Assembly: GCF_003286085.1 (NCBI RefSeq)
Contig: NW_020825289.1
Coordinates: 13,702,001 to 13,766,000 of the forward strand
DNA: 64,000 bases
Source: Drosophila persimilis
Taxonomy: Eukaryota; Arthropoda; Insecta; Diptera; Drosophilidae
Direction of reading: 5' to 3'
Shown here: positions 62,496 to 64,000 of the stretch, piece after piece
Layout: each line of letters begins with the position of its first letter
How positions within the stretch are numbered: the first letter of the stretch is position 1
Position numbers and translations under genes: made by a program
Notes under the pieces: generated by a model
Database searches by the model: none
What the model saw: only the letters and a program-made list of their open reading frames with translations
What the model was told of the DNA's origin: nothing

Positions 62496-62566
62496 ACTCA
62501 TGTGATGTTTTTAGATACCGCCCCAGTCGGAGAAATGATGTCGATTGGTTTATTTAGCTGATATTT
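62496..62566 (+). ncRNA. C/D snoRNA, 28S P-loop guide, copy 5
   Basis: C box GTGATGT (62502-62508), guide ATACCGCCCCAGT, D' CGGA (62528-62531), C' ATGATGT, D CTGA (62558-62561). The host intron and snoRNA are very close to copy 4. Confidence 0.9.
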
Positions 62567-62730
62567 TCAATTTTTACCCATCCATTGTTGAATTATGCTC
62601 TTCAATACGTACTTATGTTATTGTTTTTTTTTACATTTCCAGTTTGAACCATTGATGCATGGATTGTGGCATGGCCCTCTTGTGAGCTAATGGTACGTAA
62701 TATTTAATTTGTTGACCCTCCGCTGATTCC

Positions 62731-62800
62731 ATTTCATGACGAATACCTTGACAAGCATATACCTGAATGTTTATGTCGAATACACACTTGACTGATCCCC
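62731..62800 (+). ncRNA. C/D snoRNA, 18S A27/A28 guide, copy 3 (altered C box)
   Basis: Guide GACAAGCATATA is intact, D' CTGA (62763-62766) and D CTGA (62792-62795) are canonical. The C box reads ATGACGA (62736-62742), one change in the core UGAUGA. The snoRNA may be weakly expressed or decaying. Confidence 0.75.
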
Positions 62801-62985
62801 AAGCACACCCATCCACCCCCTCCGCTCAATGTGATTCATTCGCAATCAGTAACTGATTCGTATCTTATCCTTTTATTGTAGCCAGTGGCAGAATTCTGGA
62901 GAACATCGACTGACTAAAAACTACCACAATTATTCCGTGAATGTTATTCCTAATTGATGAATAAAAACAAAAGTTTTACTTGTAA

Positions 62986-64000
62986 TATAACGTGATATAT
63001 TTTATTTTGCATATTATGTATAGACATTCAATCTGTTCAGTTGTCGAAGGAGATACATACGTTTAATGCTACAAAAATTGCTTCCTTCTTTCGATTAGAC
63101 CCAATCGTGTGGGCTACACATAAGAATATTCCATTTGTAAATGTTGACCTTTATATAAGTGGTACATATGCGTACAGTACAGTACAGTACAATATATACT
63201 TTTGTATTCAATATTCATACATATATGGTATGTAAATATACATACATATATGCGTACGTTGTTACATATGTAAGGGTTGGGGCTTTATGTATTTGTAAAT
63301 ATATTCAGAAGGGTTACGATACACGTTCAAAAAACTCAACAAAGCAAATCAATTTCCCAGGCACTTGGCCTGCACTCGATACAAACTCGACTCGGCTCGA
63401 CTTCCGTTTCCGCTTCTGATGTCAACGAAACTGCCAACGTCAAATGCCAGAGGAAGCTTTTGATTCAACGCACAGCTAGTATAGGTAGGGTAGGGGCTGG
63501 GGGTAGTGCTGTTCTATAAATGGCACTAGTTTAGATATCGATATAAGATATTTCATACTACCAGACAACATTTATAAAGAGTTTGTTCTGCTTTTACCTC
63601 TGCCTCACTAAATCTAAATCATTAGAAACTAAAGCAAAGTCGGGAGTATCCCGAGAGAGATGAATTTATGTTCGAATCAATGGAAAATGGAAATCTAACA
63701 CATTTTTTAGCATCAACGATGACTAACAGAAAGAAGATGAGTGAGAGGTGTAAATTCCGAGTGGAAGTTTCAAGGATATACTACATACGGACGAGAGAGT
63801 CCCAATCAAATGTCTTTCGGTTAGGTAAGCCTTCTCCGCCAGTCGTCGATTTCTGTAACATTTCTCTTCTTTTTATTCGTATTATTCATAGGTGTTTTCA
63901 AAAAACAATAAGGAATCAACAATATTCATAAAATGTATCATTATAGAATATATGGTAAAATGTAAATCTAAAAACTACACATCTATAATAATATCTGTAT
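62986..64000. other. Right-hand end, no gene identified
   Basis: AT-rich DNA with a short (ACAGT)n run at about 63175-63190. An open frame at 63668-63931 has an internal GTAAGC donor-like site but no recognisable product, so I do not call it. Confidence 0.4.

Larger units (their letters stand above)
60137..62985 (+). ncRNA. Uhg1: Non-coding snoRNA host gene, 12 exons, one C/D snoRNA per intron
   Basis: Exons: about 60137-60210, 60404-60534, 60707-60766, 60942-60989, 61185-61237, 61420-61465, 61647-61706, 61901-61956, 62141-62203, 62404-62447, 62643-62692 and 62882 to about 62985. Each exon is flanked by clear GT/AG sites. The exons are 44-131 nt and carry no conserved open frame, so the spliced RNA has no evident protein. 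The start is pyrimidine-rich (TTCTTTCTATTTCCGCCC), as in 5'-TOP host genes. AATAAA is at 62960-62965. Every intron holds one C/D-box snoRNA whose D box lies 70-86 nt before the 3' splice site. Flies are known to have such UHG genes. The name Uhg1 is from memory and tentative, as the guide set matches U27- and U31-type snoRNAs. Confidence 0.9.

Noticed and set aside
60211..62881. Regularly spaced near-identical segments resembling a CRISPR array
   Set aside because: The repeats are three families of C/D snoRNAs inside introns with splice sites, C and D boxes and rRNA complementarity. The organism is an animal.
63668..63931. Open frame of 87 codons at the right end
   Set aside because: No homology recognised and no promoter. 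It could be the start of a gene outside the window, but nothing supports it.

Overview
The window is animal nuclear DNA from a fly of the genus Drosophila. Introns are short with GT-AG ends, intergenic DNA is AT-rich, and the core-promoter words TATCGATA (DRE), CGGTCACACTG (motif 1) and GGTATATTT (motif 6) recur. Every gene recognised has a clear Drosophila counterpart. I recall several of them (CCHa1-R, eIF3c, Sema1b, Hps4) as neighbours on D. melanogaster arm 2R (Muller element C). The species cannot be fixed from the sequence alone.

Left third (1-25.3 kb): a gene-poor stretch holding one gene, the CCHamide-type neuropeptide receptor (CCHa1-R, minus strand, eight coding exons, 8996-14716), with long flanking and intronic DNA. 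Centre left (25.3-31.6 kb): a compact cluster of eIF3c, a TRIAP1/Mdm35-like CX9C protein, a 43-residue secreted peptide behind its own TATA box, and the mitochondrial matrix protein P32. A degenerate hAT-like transposase lies at 31.6-32.6 kb. Centre (33-43 kb): the transmembrane semaphorin Sema1b on the minus strand. Its probable non-coding first exon and promoter are near 43.0 kb.

Centre right (43-53 kb): a short block of dispersed repeats carrying core-promoter motifs separates the Sema1b promoter from a probable first exon of Hps4 (BLOC-3 subunit). In that model two tandem 125-residue cuticle-protein-like genes are nested in the first Hps4 intron. The main Hps4 exons (47.2-50.1 kb) converge on a minus-strand LRR receptor-like gene with a Toll-type ectodomain but no TIR domain.

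Right end (56.8-63 kb): a PITPNC1/rdgB-beta-type phosphatidylinositol transfer protein with an 8-nt micro-exon, two more promoter-associated repeats, and a 12-exon non-coding snoRNA host gene. Each of its 11 introns holds one C/D-box snoRNA. They fall into three guide families: 28S P-loop (5 copies), 18S A27/A28 (3 copies) and a second 28S domain V site (3 copies). The genes do not form one pathway. Several gene starts share motif 1/motif 6/DRE promoters, and some of these lie at the end of one dispersed repeat family.
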